This document shows positions 28,914 through 36,545 of a stretch of 64,000 nucleotides of DNA, one piece after another; within the stretch, counting starts at the first letter, position 1, and each line of letters begins with the position of its first letter. The translations under genes were made by a program, and so were the position numbers. The stretch is from DASRDZ01 sp035569495 (lineage in GTDB: Bacteria; Chloroflexota; Dormibacteria; Aeolococcales; Aeolococcaceae). The DNA is taken from the NCBI GenBank assembly GCA_035569495.1, contig DATMMX010000017.1:48766-112765 (forward strand), given 5' to 3'. Under the pieces are notes generated by a model. That model made no database searches. It was not told the DNA's origin and worked only from the letters and a program-made list of their open reading frames with translations.

Positions 28914-29828
28914 ATGCCGCCGCCTCCCAAACCCGCCGCCGCCAGGCTCCGCCCCAACGCCCTGCCCGCCTGGCCGATCCCCTTCGACCGCCGCTTCGAG
29001 CTCGACTGGGGCGACCCCGAGGTCTCCCGCCGGGTGCTGCGCGAACACCTCGACCAGTCGCACGACGGGGCCAGCCGCCGCCTCCACGTCGTCGAGCGCC
29101 ACGTTCGCCGCCTGCTCAAGCTGATCCCCGCCGCGCCCGCGGACATCCTCGACGCCGCCTGCGGCCCCGGCCTGTACTCGGTGCGCCTGGCCCGCCGGGG
29201 CTACACGGTCAGCGGCACCGACGTCGGCGACGCGGTGCTCCGCCACGCCCGCAGCCTGGCCCGCGACGCCGGTGTGCAGCGCACCGCGACCTTCCGCAAG
29301 GCCGACCTGCGCACCCTGGACGACCGCGAGCGCTACGACGCCGTGCTGCTCATCTACTACGTCCTCGAAGCCTTCCGCCGCTCCCAGCAGCCCCAGGTGC
29401 TGCGCCGCCTCGCCGCCGCGCTGCGCCCCGGCGGGCGCCTGATCGCCGAGCTGCGCGTCCGCCCCGACCAGCCGCCGGGACGGCTGAGCGCCTGGGAGTA
29501 CGTCCCCTTCTCGATCCTCGCCGACCGCCGCCACCTGCTGCTCACCGACGCCACCTACGACGACGAGGCGCAGACCTACGTGCTCCGCGAGATCGCCGTG
29601 CTCGACGACGGCGTCAGCGTGCAGCAGACCACCGGCGCCTTCACCCCGCTGGCGGACGTCGAGGCGCTGTTCGGCCGCGCCGGGTTGAACGTGACGGCCG
29701 TGTACGACGGCTGGACGCGCTACCGGGCGACCGGCCTGTCCCAGTCGCTGCTGGTGGTCGCCAACAAGCCCGAGGCGGTCCCCAGGCTCAGCCGCAGCCG
29801 ATCCGGGCCAGCCCGAGGTCGACGCTGA
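28914..29828 (+). CDS. Class I SAM-dependent methyltransferase
   Basis: The 304-residue protein carries motif I ILDAACGPGLYSVRLARRGYTVSGTDVGD, YDAVLLIYYVLEAF as motif IV and LRPGGRLIAELRV. N- and C-terminal extensions flank the Rossmann core. The substrate is unknown. The ATG at 28914 is chosen; TACGCT lies 11 nt upstream. The last 41 nt overlap the convergent lipoprotein gene. Confidence 0.8.
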   Translation: MPPPPKPAAARLRPNALPAWPIPFDRRFELDWGDPEVSRRVLREHLDQSHDGASRRLHVVERHVRRLLKLIPAAPADILDAACGPGLYSVRLARRGYTVSGTDVGDAVLRHARSLARDAGVQRTATFRKADLRTLDDRERYDAVLLIYYVLEAFRRSQQPQVLRRLAAALRPGGRLIAELRVRPDQPPGRLSAWEYVPFSILADRRHLLLTDATYDDEAQTYVLREIAVLDDGVSVQQTTGAFTPLADVEALFGRAGLNVTAVYDGWTRYRATGLSQSLLVVANKPEAVPRLSRSRSGPARGRR

Positions 29829-30273
29829 GCACCAGCGGCGGCTGGTCGCCGAGCGTGGCGTCAAGGCTGTAGCGACCCGGCGGCAGGGTGGGGTCGGCAG
29901 TCCAGAGCAGCTCGTAGTGGGCGGTCTCCCCCGCGGTGAGCGTCACGGCGCCACACGGCGTGCCCTTCGGCGCGGCGGACGACGGCTGGGCGGCGACGTG
30001 GAGGTCGGCGCTGTCGACGACGATGAGCTGCAGCGGCTGGTCGCACGGCGCGTCGAAGGTGGCCGGCCCGGCGGCGTCGACGCTGACCCGCACCGTGCCG
30101 CCGGCGGGGAACGAGCCGGGGTCGGCGTGCCCTGTCAACGGCCCGGCGACAGCGCTCGCGGGAGGCGCCGAGGGAAGCGCGCTGCAGTGCGCCGCGGGTG
30201 TGCTGTCGCCGCACGCGACGAGCACGGCGCAGGCGCCCGCGAGGGCGAGGAGTGGGGGGCGGCGAAGGGGCAT
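29788..30273 (-). CDS. Putative lipoprotein
   Basis: The 161-residue protein has a signal sequence with a lipobox-like LVACG (Cys near residue 21) after MPLRRPPLLALAGACAV. An Ala/Pro-rich spacer and one beta-sandwich-like domain (TVRVSVDAAGPATFDAPCDQPLQLIVVDSADLHV ... GETAHYELLWTADPTLPPGRYSLDA) follow. The end of the domain resembles intracellular-proteinase-inhibitor-type or other Ig-like exported domains, but I would not assign one. The frame opens further upstream, but the ATG at 30273 gives the lipoprotein signal. Confidence 0.75.
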   Translation of the reverse strand: MPLRRPPLLALAGACAVLVACGDSTPAAHCSALPSAPPASAVAGPLTGHADPGSFPAGGTVRVSVDAAGPATFDAPCDQPLQLIVVDSADLHVAAQPSSAAPKGTPCGAVTLTAGETAHYELLWTADPTLPPGRYSLDATLGDQPPLVLSVDLGLARIGCG

Positions 30274-30355
30274 GGGAAGGTCGCCAAGATAGCCGCTACC
30301 ATTGGCTGCCCGGAGTGGCCCGGTTGGCCGGACTGGAGTTGGAGAGAAGAGCGCA

Positions 30356-32437
30356 ATGCCCACACCAGATCGCATCCGCTGCGTCGCCGTCCTCGGTCAC
30401 AGTCACGACGGCAAGACGTCGCTGTGCGAGGCGCTGCTCCACACCGCGGGGGCCACCCAGCGGCTCGGCTCCACCGACCAGGGCACCTCGATCCTCGACC
30501 ACGAGCCCGAGGAGCAGAAGCGCTCCATCTCCATCGCCGCCGCGGTCGCCCACTGCGACTGGAACGACGTGCGCATCAACCTCATCGACACCCCGGGCTT
30601 CCAGGACTTCGGCGGTGAGGTGTCGCAGGCCCTGGCGGCGGCGGACGCGGCGCTGCTGGTGGTGTCGGCGGGCTCGCCGGGGACCGAGGTGCCGGTCGGC
30701 GCGGAGCTGGCCTGGGAGCGGATCAGCGCCGCCGGGCTGCCCGCGCTGATCGTGGTCAACAAGATGGACAAGGAGAACGTCTCCTACGAGGCCACCGTGG
30801 ACGCCATCCGCGAGGCGTTCGGGCGCAAGGCGATCGCGGTGGCGGTGCCGGAGGGGTCGCACGAGTCGTTTCGCGGGCTGGTCGACCTGGTCAACGACCG
30901 CGCCTACTCCTTCGACGGCGGCCGCCTGGTCGACGGCGAGTTTCCCGAGGACCACCGCGAGGAGATCGAGCGCGCCCACTCCGCGTTGGTGGATGCGGCG
31001 GCGGAGACTGACGACGCACTGCTGGAGAAGTACCTGGAAGGCACCGAGCTGACCGACGACGAGGTGCACAGCGCTCTGCACGTCGCCGCGCTGCGCGGCT
31101 CGCTGGTGCCGATCGTGCCCGCCTCCGCGTTGCAGGAGAAGGGCTCCTCGTTCATCCTCGACTGCATCAACCGCTACCTGCCCTCGCCCAAGGAGCGCGT
31201 GCACCAGGCAGTTGACGCCAAAGGTGGCGAGATCGAGATCGAGTGCGACCCGGCGGCGCCACTGGTGGCGCACGTCTTCAAGTCGAGCATCGACCCCTTC
31301 GGCAAGATCACCTACTTCCGGGTGCTGCGCGGCACCATGCGTCCCGACACCCATCCGTGGAACAGCAACCGCGGCGCCGAGGAACGCCTGGCCCAGCTCG
31401 GCCAGCCGATGGGCAAGCAGATCGTGCCGGCGGGCGAGATCGTCGCCGGTGACATCGGCGTGGCCACCAAGCTGGCCGTGACGCTGACCGGCGACACGCT
31501 GTGCGACAAGGCGCACCAGGTCACGCTGCCGCCGATCGACTACCCGGTGCCGGCCTACGCCATGGCGGTGCACGCCAGGACCAAGGGCGACGAGGACAAG
31601 ATCAACTCCGCGCTGGCCCGCTATTCCGAGGAGGACCCGACGTTCTCCATGGAGCGCGACGAGGTCACCAAGGAGCAGGTGCTGCACGGCCTCGGCGACG
31701 TGCACCTCGACGTGGCGCTGGAGCGGATCAAGCGCAAGTTCGGCGTCGACGCGTCGTTGTCGCAGCCCAAGGTCGCCTACCGCGAGACGGTCACCGGGTC
31801 GGCGCGCGTGCAGCACAAGTACAAGAAGCAGTCGGGCGGGGCGGGGCTGTACGGCGACTGCACCATCGAGCTGGAGCCACTGGCCCGCGGCGAGGGCTAC
31901 CAGTGGGAGGACAAGATCTTCGGCGGCTCGATCCCGCAGCAGTTCCGCCCGTCGGTGGAGAAGGGCGTGAAGCAGACCATCGAGCAGGGCGCGGTGGCCG
32001 GCTACCCGATCGTCGACGTCAAGGTGCGCCTGGTCGACGGCTCGACGCATCCCGTCGACGGCAAGGACATCGCCTTCCAGATCGCCGGGTCGATGGCCAT
32101 GCGGCGCGCGGTGCAGGAGGCCAAGCCGGTGCTGCTGGAGCCGGTGATGGACGTGCACGTCGTCGTCCCCGAGCGCCTGATGGGCGACGTCATCGGCATC
32201 ATCAACGCCAAGCGCGGGCATGTCGGAGGCATGAACCCGATCGGCGACGGGCGCACCGAGGTCACCGCCCAGGTGCCCCTGGCCGAGATGTACACCTTCC
32301 CCATCGACCTGCGCGCCGCCACCCAGGGCAGGGGCCGGTATACGATGAGCGTCTCCCACTACCAAGAGGTCCCCGCCCAGATCGCGCAGCCGCTGATCGA
32401 AGCGCACAGCAAGGAGCACGCCGCCGCGGCGTCGTAG
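30356..32437 (+). CDS. Elongation factor G-like GTPase (EF-G2 type)
   Basis: The 693-residue protein has the full EF-G domain order. GTPase motifs are GHSHDGKTS (G1), DTPG (G3) and NKMD (G4). Domain II, domain III (HGLGDVHLDVALERIKRKFGVDA) and domains IV/V (GAGLYGDCTIELEP ... GRYTMSVSHYQEVP) follow. It departs from canonical FusA in the switch regions and belongs to the EF-G-like paralogues of high-GC bacteria; the precise role (translocation, recycling or stress) is not settled. The ATG at 30356 has GGAGAGA upstream. A TACCAT -10 box lies at 30297-30302. The selenoprotein peroxiredoxin follows 25 nt later. Confidence 0.88.
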   Translation: MPTPDRIRCVAVLGHSHDGKTSLCEALLHTAGATQRLGSTDQGTSILDHEPEEQKRSISIAAAVAHCDWNDVRINLIDTPGFQDFGGEVSQALAAADAALLVVSAGSPGTEVPVGAELAWERISAAGLPALIVVNKMDKENVSYEATVDAIREAFGRKAIAVAVPEGSHESFRGLVDLVNDRAYSFDGGRLVDGEFPEDHREEIERAHSALVDAAAETDDALLEKYLEGTELTDDEVHSALHVAALRGSLVPIVPASALQEKGSSFILDCINRYLPSPKERVHQAVDAKGGEIEIECDPAAPLVAHVFKSSIDPFGKITYFRVLRGTMRPDTHPWNSNRGAEERLAQLGQPMGKQIVPAGEIVAGDIGVATKLAVTLTGDTLCDKAHQVTLPPIDYPVPAYAMAVHARTKGDEDKINSALARYSEEDPTFSMERDEVTKEQVLHGLGDVHLDVALERIKRKFGVDASLSQPKVAYRETVTGSARVQHKYKKQSGGAGLYGDCTIELEPLARGEGYQWEDKIFGGSIPQQFRPSVEKGVKQTIEQGAVAGYPIVDVKVRLVDGSTHPVDGKDIAFQIAGSMAMRRAVQEAKPVLLEPVMDVHVVVPERLMGDVIGIINAKRGHVGGMNPIGDGRTEVTAQVPLAEMYTFPIDLRAATQGRGRYTMSVSHYQEVPAQIAQPLIEAHSKEHAAAAS

Positions 32438-32462
32438 GCTCCGCAGGAGGTTCCCGCCACAC

Positions 32463-32936
32463 ATGGCCACAATCCCCCGCGCCGGCGACATGGCTCCCGA
32501 CTTCGAGCTGGCCACCAACGGCGGTGGCACCCTTCGCCTCAGCGACCTCCGCGGCCGCCGCGTGGTGCTCTGGTTCTATCCCAAGGACGACACCCCTGGT
32601 TGAACCATCGAAGCACAGGGCTTCCGTGACGAAGTCAAGACCATCGAAGACCTCGACGCCGTCGTGGTCGGCGTCAGCGGCGACGACGTCGCCTCCCACG
32701 ACGCCTGGGCCGAGAAGCTCGGCATCCCGTTCACACTGGTGGCCGACCCCGAGCACGTCGCGCTCGAGGCCTACGGCGTCTGGGGCGAGCGCGAGTACAA
32801 CGGCAACAAGTACATGGGCATCCTCCGCACCACCTTCCTGATCGCCGCCAGCGGTTCCATCGAGCGCGTCTGGGAGAACGTCAAACCCACCGGCCACGCC
32901 GACGAGGTGCTCGAAGCCCTGCGCGCCGCCGCGTAG
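32463..32936 (+). CDS. Bcp/PrxQ-type peroxiredoxin with in-frame UGA at the catalytic Cys: probable selenoprotein
   Basis: The reading frame from the ATG at 32463 (AGGAGG upstream) to the TAG at 32934 encodes 157 residues and is broken only by a TGA at 32601-32603, codon 47. The context is FYPKDDTPG-U-TIEAQGFRDEV, so the UGA replaces exactly the peroxidatic Cys of the family motif TPGCT. Downstream the protein continues as a normal thioredoxin-fold peroxiredoxin (VVGVSGDD, FTLVADPEH, GILRTTFLI with Arg122). The resolving-Cys position (+5) is Gln and the whole protein has no Cys, so the UGA residue would be its only redox centre. A SECIS-like hairpin follows. It would reduce hydroperoxides with an external thiol. 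Alternatives are a sequencing error (TGC to TGA) or a pseudogene, both less likely given intact flanks. Confidence 0.85.
32601..32636 (+). promoter_or_regulatory. UGA codon and candidate bacterial SECIS element
   Basis: After the UGA (32601-32603), GGCUUC (32619-32624) can pair with GAAGUC (32631-32636) around the loop CGUGAC. The stem is 6 bp with one G-U. The loop starts 21 nt after the UGA and has a G in its first two bases, as expected of bacterial SECIS elements. A competing stem GAAGC/GCUUC (32610-32624, loop ACAGG) is closer to the UGA. Confidence 0.6.
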
Positions 32937-32958
32937 CTCCGAAGGGCGTCCCTGAACT

Positions 32959-33348
32959 TCAGGCGGCGATCCGCTGGGTCTCCGGGGCGACCTTCAGGAT
33001 GACGCGCTCGCTGCTGATGGCGTCGGGCGGGTAGGGGTGGCCGGTGTACTTCTGGGAGAGCTCGTCGATCATCCTGCGGGCGCGGTCGCCGCGGACGGTC
33101 TCGACGACGCGGCCGCGCACCTCGACGTAGCGGTAGGGATCGTCGCGGTCCCAGATCATCACGGTGATGCGCGGGTCTCGCTCCACGTTCTTGAACTTGG
33201 CGCGGTCGATCTCGGTGTTGAGGTAGATGTGCTCGTCGTCGGCGTCGACCCAGATGGGCTGCGTCTGGAAGCGTCCGGAGGGCAGCATCGTGGTCACGGC
33301 TGCGAAGTTGGGTCCCCTCGCCAGCTGGCGCACCTTCTCGTCGAGCAT
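32959..33348 (-). CDS. PPOX-class (F420- or FMN-dependent) split-barrel protein
   Basis: The 129-residue protein is a single split beta-barrel of the pyridoxamine-phosphate-oxidase superfamily: FAAVTTMLPSGRFQTQPIWVDADDEHIYLNTEIDRAKFKNVERDPRITVMIWD, then YRYVEVRGRVVE. The sequence pattern is that of the F420-dependent (FDOR-B) or related subgroup in high-GC bacteria. The natural substrate cannot be given. The ATG at 33348 has TAGGCT 7 nt upstream, so it is probably leaderless. Confidence 0.85.
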   Translation of the reverse strand: MLDEKVRQLARGPNFAAVTTMLPSGRFQTQPIWVDADDEHIYLNTEIDRAKFKNVERDPRITVMIWDRDDPYRYVEVRGRVVETVRGDRARRMIDELSQKYTGHPYPPDAISSERVILKVAPETQRIAA

Positions 33349-33355
33349 CTCAGTG

Positions 33356-33378
33356 AGCCTACCCCGGATGTACCGGGG
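33356..33378 (-). promoter_or_regulatory. -10 box and adjoining inverted repeat before the PPOX gene
   Basis: On the minus strand CCCCGG-TACAT-CCGGGG (33362-33378) directly precedes the -10 box TAGGCT (33356-33361). The palindrome occupies the -10/-35 spacer and could be an operator; it could also be a weak purA terminator, but no T run follows. Confidence 0.45.
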
Positions 33379-33386
33379 GCAATCTT

Positions 33387-34670
33387 TCAGACCAGCGGCC
33401 GCCGGACGATGGTGTGCTCCCGGTCGGGCCCGACCGAGATGACGTCGACCGGCGCGCCGCACACGTCCTCCAGCGCGGCGACGTAGTCCTGGGTGGCGCG
33501 GGGCAGGTCCTCGAAGCGGCGCCGGTCGCGCAGCGGCTCCTGCCAGCCGGGCAGCTCGACGTACTGCGGCTCGCAGTGCTTCATGTGCGAGATGTTGGCC
33601 ATGGGATGGTCCCACTCCTCGCCGCGCCACACGTAGCCGGTGCAGATCTTGATGGTGTCCAGGGTGTCGAGCACGTCGAGCTTGGTCAGCACCATCGAGT
33701 CGATGCCGTTGGTGTTGACCGAGTAGCGCGCCACCGCACCGTCGAACCAGCCGACGCGGCGCGCCCGCCCGGTGGTGGTGCCGAACTCGGCGCCGATCTC
33801 GCGGATGTAGTCGCCGAGCGTATCGGTCAGCTCTGTCGGAAACGGCCCGTAGCCGACGCGCGTGGTGTACGCCTTGAACACGCCCACCGTCTTGGACACG
33901 CGCGACGGCGGGATCCCCGAGCCGGTGCACGCGCCGCCCGCGGTGGGCGACGACGAGGTCACGTACGGATACGTGCCCAGGTCCAGGTCCAGCATCACGC
34001 CCTGCGCGCCCTCCAGCAGGATGCGGTCGCCGCGCGCGATGGCGCCCTGCACCACCGGGTAGATGTCGCGGATGTACGGCTCCAGCCGTTCCGCATAGCC
34101 GATGTACTCGTCGAGGATGGCCTGCTCGTCGAACGGCTCGGCGTCGAACAGCTTGGTCAGCGTCTCGTTCTTCAGCCGCAGCACGAAGCGAAGCTTCTTC
34201 TCCAGGAACCTCGGCTTCTGCAGGTCGCCGACGCGAAAGCCGATGCGCCGCACCTTGTCCTCGTAGGTGGGACCGATGCCGCGCCAGGTGGTGCCGAGGC
34301 GGTCGTCGCCGCGCTGGGTCTCCCCGAGCTTGTCGAGAACCGGGTGGTAGGGCATCACCATGTGGGCGCGGTCGCTGATCACCAGGTTGTCGGTGGTGAC
34401 GCCGCGTTCGCGCACGTGGTCGAGCTCGTCGAGGAAGGCGCGGGGGTCGACCACCACGCCGTGGCCGATGACGCAGGTGGTCTGCGGGTAGAGGATGCCG
34501 CTGGGGATGAGGTGGAACTTGAACTCCTCACCCTCGGTGACCACGGTGTGTCCCGCGTTGTTGCCACCCTGTGAGCGCACCACCATCTCGACGCGGTCGG
34601 CGAGCAGGTCGATCACCTTGCCCTTGCCCTCGTCGCCCCACTGACCGCCCACCAGGATCGTCACGGACAT
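33387..34670 (-). CDS. purA: Adenylosuccinate synthetase
   Basis: The 427-residue enzyme joins IMP and aspartate with GTP in AMP synthesis. It starts MSVTILVGGQWGDEGKGKVIDLLA, which holds the GTP loop and catalytic Asp. It contains QGGNNAGHTVV with the catalytic His, GIGPTYEDKVRRIG, LLEGAQGVMLDLDLGTYPYVTSS and TTGRARRVGWFD. Length and order are canonical. The ATG at 34670 is divergent from the CPBP gene. Confidence 0.97.
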   Translation of the reverse strand: MSVTILVGGQWGDEGKGKVIDLLADRVEMVVRSQGGNNAGHTVVTEGEEFKFHLIPSGILYPQTTCVIGHGVVVDPRAFLDELDHVRERGVTTDNLVISDRAHMVMPYHPVLDKLGETQRGDDRLGTTWRGIGPTYEDKVRRIGFRVGDLQKPRFLEKKLRFVLRLKNETLTKLFDAEPFDEQAILDEYIGYAERLEPYIRDIYPVVQGAIARGDRILLEGAQGVMLDLDLGTYPYVTSSSPTAGGACTGSGIPPSRVSKTVGVFKAYTTRVGYGPFPTELTDTLGDYIREIGAEFGTTTGRARRVGWFDGAVARYSVNTNGIDSMVLTKLDVLDTLDTIKICTGYVWRGEEWDHPMANISHMKHCEPQYVELPGWQEPLRDRRRFEDLPRATQDYVAALEDVCGAPVDVISVGPDREHTIVRRPLV

Positions 34671-34681
34671 CGCGGCGGTGA

Positions 34682-34687
34682 AGACTA
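34682..34687 (-). promoter_or_regulatory. -10 box of purA
   Basis: TAGTCT on the minus strand ends 11 nt before the purA ATG. It lies in the 74-bp divergent region shared with the CPBP gene. Confidence 0.45.
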
Positions 34688-34732
34688 CCGGAACCGGTCG
34701 CGCAGGCGAGCGCGAGGTTATCCGGCTGCCGA

Positions 34733-34738
34733 CATACT
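34733..34738 (+). promoter_or_regulatory. -10 box of the CPBP gene (leaderless)
   Basis: CATACT ends 6 nt before the GTG at 34745, so the message would begin at the start codon. Confidence 0.5.
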
Positions 34739-34744
34739 GCCCGG

Positions 34745-35641
34745 GTGAGCACCGCCGTTCCCGCCGCGCCGGCGCCCGCACCCGCACCCGCAACGCCGCG
34801 AGCGGCCACCTGGCGCGGCGCCGTCACCGGGCTCGGCGCGGCGGCCATCGCCCTCGGGCTCAGCCTGCTGGTCCCCCGCCTGTTCAGCGACCCGGTGTCC
34901 GTCGACCCCTACGACGCGCGCCTGGCCGGGGTCAGCCTGGCCCTGCTCGGCGCCGCGCTGCTGGTGCCGCGGCTCAGGGACGCCCGCGCCGTGCTGCTCG
35001 CCGTCGCCTCGATCACCGCGCCGTTCGCGCTCTGGGCGGCGACGCCCCGGGTGCTCGGCATCTTCTGGCCGGGCCTCGGCGGCGACGAGCGCTTCGCCTG
35101 GGCGGGCGTGGCCCAGACCGTGCTGACCATGGCATTCATCGCCCTCGCCTGGCGGGTGCTCCAGCCCGACCGGCGCCCCGCCATGCGCCTCCGCAGCTTC
35201 CGCCCGAGCACCGCGCTGGTCAGCCTGGGTGGCAGCGTTCTGCTCCTCGCCCTTGCCCTGGCCGTCCCCGCCACCCTGCTCGGCCGTCTCGGCATCCAGC
35301 CCGTCGCCCTGGCGCGGGACATGCCCTGGGTGGCGCCCGGCAACGTGCTCCAGGCGGCCGCCCAGGAGCTGGAGTTCCGCGGCCTGCTGCTCGGCGCCCT
35401 GGAGCGGGTCACCAAGCCGTGGGTGGCCAACCTCGGCCAGGCGGTCTTCTTCGGCCTCGCCCACATCGCCGTGCAGTACGAGGGACCCGCGGGTCCCTTC
35501 GTGCCGGTGACCATCGCCCTGGGCTTCGTGCTCGGCTGGATCACCCAGCGCACCGGGTCGCTGTGGCCGGCGATCGTCATCCATGCGGTGGGCGACGTCG
35601 CCGTCGCGGTCGGCGTGATGCCGGGACTGTATGGCTACTGA
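34745..35641 (+). CDS. CPBP-family intramembrane metalloprotease (Abi domain)
   Basis: The 298-residue protein has an Ala/Pro-rich cytosolic N terminus and about eight transmembrane helices. The CPBP active-site motifs are AQELEFRGLLLGALE (ExxxR) and FFGLAHIAVQ (FxxxH); a third segment, WPAIVIHAVGDVAVAV (HxxxD), completes the pattern. The family includes CAAX-processing-like proteases and bacteriocin self-immunity proteins; the substrate is unknown. The stop overlaps the next gene by 11 nt. Confidence 0.88.
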   Translation: MSTAVPAAPAPAPAPATPRAATWRGAVTGLGAAAIALGLSLLVPRLFSDPVSVDPYDARLAGVSLALLGAALLVPRLRDARAVLLAVASITAPFALWAATPRVLGIFWPGLGGDERFAWAGVAQTVLTMAFIALAWRVLQPDRRPAMRLRSFRPSTALVSLGGSVLLLALALAVPATLLGRLGIQPVALARDMPWVAPGNVLQAAAQELEFRGLLLGALERVTKPWVANLGQAVFFGLAHIAVQYEGPAGPFVPVTIALGFVLGWITQRTGSLWPAIVIHAVGDVAVAVGVMPGLYGY

Positions 35642-36545
35642 GCGTACGGCGCGCCGCCTCGCCGCCACCGGGCTCGCCGTCATCGCCGCACTGCTGGCGT
35701 CGCCGAGCGTGGTGGCCCGCGCACAGGCGTCCACCCCGACCAGCACGCCAACGGCCACCGCCTCGCCGCAACCGGTCGCCGAGCCGTGGTGGGTCCCCGT
35801 CGCCTTCCAGGGCCACGCCGTCACCGCGGTTCGTGCCGACTCCGGCCAGATCACGGCCGCCGTCGACGGCGTCGGGCAGCAGCGCTCCAGCGACGGCGGC
35901 CACACCTGGCAGGCGAGCGCCGACCCGCAGGGCACCCAGCCCGCCGCCCCGGGCGCTTGGCAGGTCCGCGACGGCCGCGCCGGCGAGCTCGACGCCACCG
36001 GCACCTGGCACCTCGACCCCGGCAGCCCCCACGTCGCCCAGTCGACCACCGCCGGACGCGGCACCGTCGCCGCGCTGCCCGGCTACACCGGCCTGGTCGT
36101 CGCCGTGGACGTCGACGGCGTGGTCTGGCGCCGCGGCGGTGACGGCCACTGGGCCCGCGCCCTGCTGCTGCTCAACCAGGACGCCGTGCACGGCCGCCCC
36201 CAGGTCACCGGCATCGCGAGCTTCACCCAACCGCTGACCGCGGCCGTCTACCTGGCCACCGACGGCTACTCCGTGCTGGAGAGCACCAACGGCGGCGACG
36301 ACTGGGTCCGCGGCGGGCCCGGCCTGCCCGACGGCGTCCTCGCCATCACCACCGACTCGCCGAACCACGCCGTGTACGCGGCCACCCGTGACGGCCTCTG
36401 GCTGCACCACCTCCAGGCCACCCCCGCGCCGCCCGTCTACCAGGGCGAGGACCTGCGCCTGCGCATCTTCGGCGTCGCCGCCGTCTCCGCCGTCGCCGTG
36501 CTGCTCGGCCTCGGCGGCATGCTCCGCCTGCTGCGCCCCGCCTAG
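35631..36545 (+). CDS. Secreted membrane-anchored beta-propeller-like protein
   Basis: The 304-residue protein has a signal peptide (AATGLAVIAALLASPSVVARAQA), a Ser/Thr/Pro spacer, then repeated blade-like units with SSDGGHTW and ESTNGGDDW sequences. These are typical of Ycf48/sortilin/BNR-type propellers. A C-terminal transmembrane helix (IFGVAAVSAVAVLLGLGGMLRLL) ends the protein. It is co-transcribed with the CPBP protease (overlapping genes), so it may assist or be processed by it. The role is unknown. Confidence 0.7.
   Translation: MATERTARRLAATGLAVIAALLASPSVVARAQASTPTSTPTATASPQPVAEPWWVPVAFQGHAVTAVRADSGQITAAVDGVGQQRSSDGGHTWQASADPQGTQPAAPGAWQVRDGRAGELDATGTWHLDPGSPHVAQSTTAGRGTVAALPGYTGLVVAVDVDGVVWRRGGDGHWARALLLLNQDAVHGRPQVTGIASFTQPLTAAVYLATDGYSVLESTNGGDDWVRGGPGLPDGVLAITTDSPNHAVYAATRDGLWLHHLQATPAPPVYQGEDLRLRIFGVAAVSAVAVLLGLGGMLRLLRPA

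Noticed and set aside
30296..32530. 744-codon open frame on the minus strand
   Set aside because: It is antisense to the EF-G-like gene, whose GTPase motifs are intact.
32463..32936. Reading the peroxiredoxin as a broken gene (nonsense mutation)
   Set aside because: The TGA falls exactly on the catalytic Cys, the rest of the frame is perfect, the only other expected Cys is already replaced, and a SECIS-like stem follows. A random stop would not predict these together.
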